Below the pieces are notes generated by a model, which saw nothing but the letters and a program-made list of their open reading frames with translations, made no database searches and was not told where the DNA came from. The position numbers and the translations under genes were made by a program. A stretch of DNA of 7,939 nucleotides from Polaribacter sp. (GTDB lineage Bacteria; Bacteroidota; Bacteroidia; Flavobacteriales; Flavobacteriaceae), in NCBI GenBank assembly GCA_030731695.1, contig JANQTK010000290.1, positions 4,098 through 12,036 on the forward strand, written 5' to 3'. Positions 6,333 through 7,939 of this stretch are shown one piece after another; position 1 is the first letter of the stretch, and the number at the start of each line of letters is the position of its first letter.

Positions 6333-6947
6333 ATGCACGTTGCAATTGCAGGAAATATTGGTGCTGGAAAAACCACACTTACACAACTTTTAGCCAAACA
6401 TTATAAATGGAAACCACATTTTGAATCTGTTGATGAAAATCCGTATTTAGACGATTTTTATGGAGAAATGGAACGTTGGTCTTTCAATTTACAAGTTTAT
6501 TTTTTAAACAGTCGTTTTCGTCAAATTTTAGAATTGAGAGAATCTGGGAAAAACATCATTCAAGATAGAACTATTTATGAGGATGCACATATTTTTGCGC
6601 CCAATTTACATGCTATGGGATTGATGACAAACAGAGATTTTCAAAATTACAGTTCCTTGTTTGATTTGATGGAAAATTTAATCACACCTCCAGATTTGTT
6701 AATTTATTTACGTGCAAATATTTCGACCTTAGTTGGTCAAATTCACAAACGTGGCAGAGAATACGAAAACAGCATCAGTATTGATTATTTAAGTAGATTA
6801 AACGAACGTTATGAAGCTTGGATTTCTACCTATACCAAAGGAAAATTACTCATTATTGATGTTGATAACCTTGATTTTGTAAGTAATCAAGAAGATTTAG
6901 GGTATGTAATTGACAGAATTGATTCTCAAATTAACGGATTGTTTTAG
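6333..6947 (+). CDS. Deoxynucleoside kinase (deoxyadenosine/deoxyguanosine kinase-like)
   Basis: This 204-residue cytoplasmic enzyme phosphorylates deoxynucleosides to 5'-monophosphates for dNTP salvage, using ATP or another NTP. The P-loop is GNIGAGKTT at 7-15. The substrate-binding and catalytic segment is ESVDENPYLDDFY followed by ERWSFNLQ (47-54), which matches the dCK/dGK pattern. DRTIYEDAHIFA (78-89) is the DRS-type motif, and the LID region is KRGREYE (139-145). Length and motifs agree with the dNK family (PF01712); the DENPYL segment resembles bacterial purine deoxynucleoside kinases, but base specificity cannot be fixed by eye. It sits on the same strand between the two-component genes and rpoD, with no evident functional link to either. 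Confidence 0.93.
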   Translation: MHVAIAGNIGAGKTTLTQLLAKHYKWKPHFESVDENPYLDDFYGEMERWSFNLQVYFLNSRFRQILELRESGKNIIQDRTIYEDAHIFAPNLHAMGLMTNRDFQNYSSLFDLMENLITPPDLLIYLRANISTLVGQIHKRGREYENSISIDYLSRLNERYEAWISTYTKGKLLIIDVDNLDFVSNQEDLGYVIDRIDSQINGLF

Positions 6948-6974
6948 GATTACAACACCCTTCTAAAAAACTTT

Positions 6975-6996
6975 TTAAAAATATTTTAATTTTTTT
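6975..6996 (+). terminator. Possible weak AT-only terminator after the deoxynucleoside kinase gene
   Basis: TTAAAA and TTTTAA can form a 6-bp stem around ATA, followed by a run of seven T residues (6990-6996). The stem contains no G-C pair, so it is thermodynamically weak. It is listed because it lies 28 bases after the stop codon and before the candidate rpoD promoter. Confidence 0.2.
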
Positions 6997-7024
6997 GTAA
7001 CAAAATGTTGTTTTGATACGTATA
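6994..7024 (+). promoter_or_regulatory. rpoD: Candidate promoter of rpoD
   Basis: TTTG at 6994-6997 is separated by 19 bases from TACGTATA at 7017-7024, which matches TAnnTTTG at four of six specified bases. The spacing suits the Bacteroidota primary sigma factor and would give a leader of roughly 45 bases. An alternative pair is TTTG at 7012-7015 with TAAAATTT at 7036-7043, spacing 20. The sequence does not decide between them. Confidence 0.3.
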
Positions 7025-7026
7025 AA

Positions 7027-7069
7027 GATTTGTAGTAAAATTTTACGAATTTAAAAATCTATACAAATC
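7027..7069 (+). repeat. Nested inverted repeats just upstream of rpoD
   Basis: GATTTGTA (7027-7034) is complementary to TACAAATC (7062-7069), with no mismatch over 8 bp. Inside it, GTAAAATTTTAC (7035-7046) is a perfect 12-bp palindrome. The outer arm ends 5 bases before the rpoD ATG. In RNA this could fold into a stem next to the start codon; in DNA the palindrome could bind a dimeric protein. It may also be chance in AT-rich sequence. Confidence 0.4.
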
Positions 7070-7074
7070 ATTAG

Positions 7075-7938
7075 ATGAGACAACTTAAAATTACAAAACA
7101 GGTTACCAACAGAGAAACTGCATCCTTAGACAAATACTTACAAGAAATTGGAAAAGTAGATTTAATTACTGCAGATGAAGAAGTAGAATTAGCACAGCTA
7201 ATCAAAGCAGGTGACCAAAGAGCCCTAGAAAAACTAACCAAAGCCAATTTACGATTTGTGGTTTCTGTGGCAAAACAATACCAAAATCAAGGGTTGACAT
7301 TGCCAGATTTAATCAACGAAGGAAACTTAGGATTGATTAAAGCAGCAAAACGTTTTGATGAAACAAGAGGTTTTAAATTCATTTCATATGCAGTTTGGTG
7401 GATTCGTCAATCAATTTTACAGGCATTAGCGGAACAATCAAGAATTGTACGTTTGCCATTGAACAAAATTGGTTCGATAAACAAAATCAACAAAATGTAT
7501 GCATTTTTAGAGCAAGAAAATGAGCGCCCACCAAGTGCTGAAGAAATTGCTAAAAAATTGGATATGACCGTAAATGACGTAAAAGAATCCATGAAAAATT
7601 CTGGGCGTCACGTATCTATGGATGCTCCATTAATTGAAGGAGAAGATTCTAATTTATACGATGTATTGAACTCTGGAGAATCTCCAAATCCTGATAGAGA
7701 ATTGATTCACGAATCATTAAGAATCGAAATCAACAGAGCTTTAGAAACATTAACTCCACGTGAAGCAGATGTTGTGAAATTGTATTTTGGTTTGGGAGAA
7801 CACCAACCAATGACTTTAGAAGAAATTGGAGAAACGTTTGATTTAACCAGAGAACGTGTTCGTCAAATCAAAGAAAAAGCGATTAGAAGATTAAAACATA
7901 CCTCAAGAAGTAAAATTTTGATGACTTATTTGGGATAA
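7075..7938 (+). CDS. rpoD: RNA polymerase primary sigma factor RpoD (sigma-A type)
   Basis: This 287-residue protein directs RNA polymerase to housekeeping promoters. Region 1.2 lies at about 17-47 (LDKYLQEIGKVDLITADEE). Region 2 spans about 50-122, including LRFVVSVAKQY, LPDLINEGNLGLIKAAKRFD and FISYAVWWIRQSI for core binding, -7 recognition and melting. Region 3 begins at RIVRLPLN (123-130). Region 4 runs over about 228-275, with the helix-turn-helix TLEEIGETFDLTRERVRQIK. Region 1.1 and the non-conserved insert of proteobacterial sigma-70 are absent, as is usual for Bacteroidota primary sigma factors of about this length. The gene is complete and its TAA ends one base before the window edge. 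No Shine-Dalgarno sequence precedes the ATG; the start fits the conserved MRQLKITKQ N-terminus. Confidence 0.97.
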   Translation: MRQLKITKQVTNRETASLDKYLQEIGKVDLITADEEVELAQLIKAGDQRALEKLTKANLRFVVSVAKQYQNQGLTLPDLINEGNLGLIKAAKRFDETRGFKFISYAVWWIRQSILQALAEQSRIVRLPLNKIGSINKINKMYAFLEQENERPPSAEEIAKKLDMTVNDVKESMKNSGRHVSMDAPLIEGEDSNLYDVLNSGESPNPDRELIHESLRIEINRALETLTPREADVVKLYFGLGEHQPMTLEEIGETFDLTRERVRQIKEKAIRRLKHTSRSKILMTYLG

Positions 7939-7939
7939 A

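Overview
This window looks like the chromosome of a marine-type member of the Flavobacteriia (Bacteroidota). The DNA is strongly AT-rich, start codons mostly lack a Shine-Dalgarno sequence, and several genes are preceded by sequences matching or resembling the Bacteroidota -7 element TAnnTTTG. The window also encodes GLPGLI-family proteins, an outer-membrane barrel with a carboxypeptidase-like N-terminal domain, and a short (287-residue) primary sigma factor without region 1.1, all typical of this phylum. Genus cannot be set from the sequence alone. I see no tRNA, rRNA, CRISPR, insertion sequence or phage gene, and no gene-free stretch longer than 127 bases.

Left half, minus strand (1-3904): four genes read leftwards from a shared control region. 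In order of transcription they are a 118-residue exported protein of unknown function, two tandem GLPGLI-family exported proteins, and a TonB-receptor-like outer-membrane beta-barrel protein that runs off the left edge of the window. The 110-base gap between the two GLPGLI genes holds a possible weak terminator and a perfect -7 element, so the group may be one operon with an internal promoter.

Centre (3905-4021): the 117-base divergent control region carries three tandem 10-bp repeats (consensus TGTGTTAACG) in exact register, and a fourth GTTAAC core 22 bp further on. This is the layout expected for a dimeric OmpR/PhoB-class response regulator. The repeats lie where the -33 element of the leftward promoter should be.

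Right half, plus strand (4022-7938): a membrane histidine kinase and an OmpR-family response regulator overlap by 8 bases and are certainly a pair. They are followed by two housekeeping genes: a deoxynucleoside kinase, and the primary sigma factor RpoD, complete up to one base before the window end.

Working model (inference): the kinase senses an envelope condition through a periplasmic domain of about 245 residues that I do not recognise. The regulator then binds the 10-bp repeats to control its own operon and the divergent operon of exported proteins. The layout resembles E. coli cpxRA/cpxP in form (divergent small periplasmic protein, GTAAA-N5-GTAAA-type sites), but no homology between the two systems is claimed.
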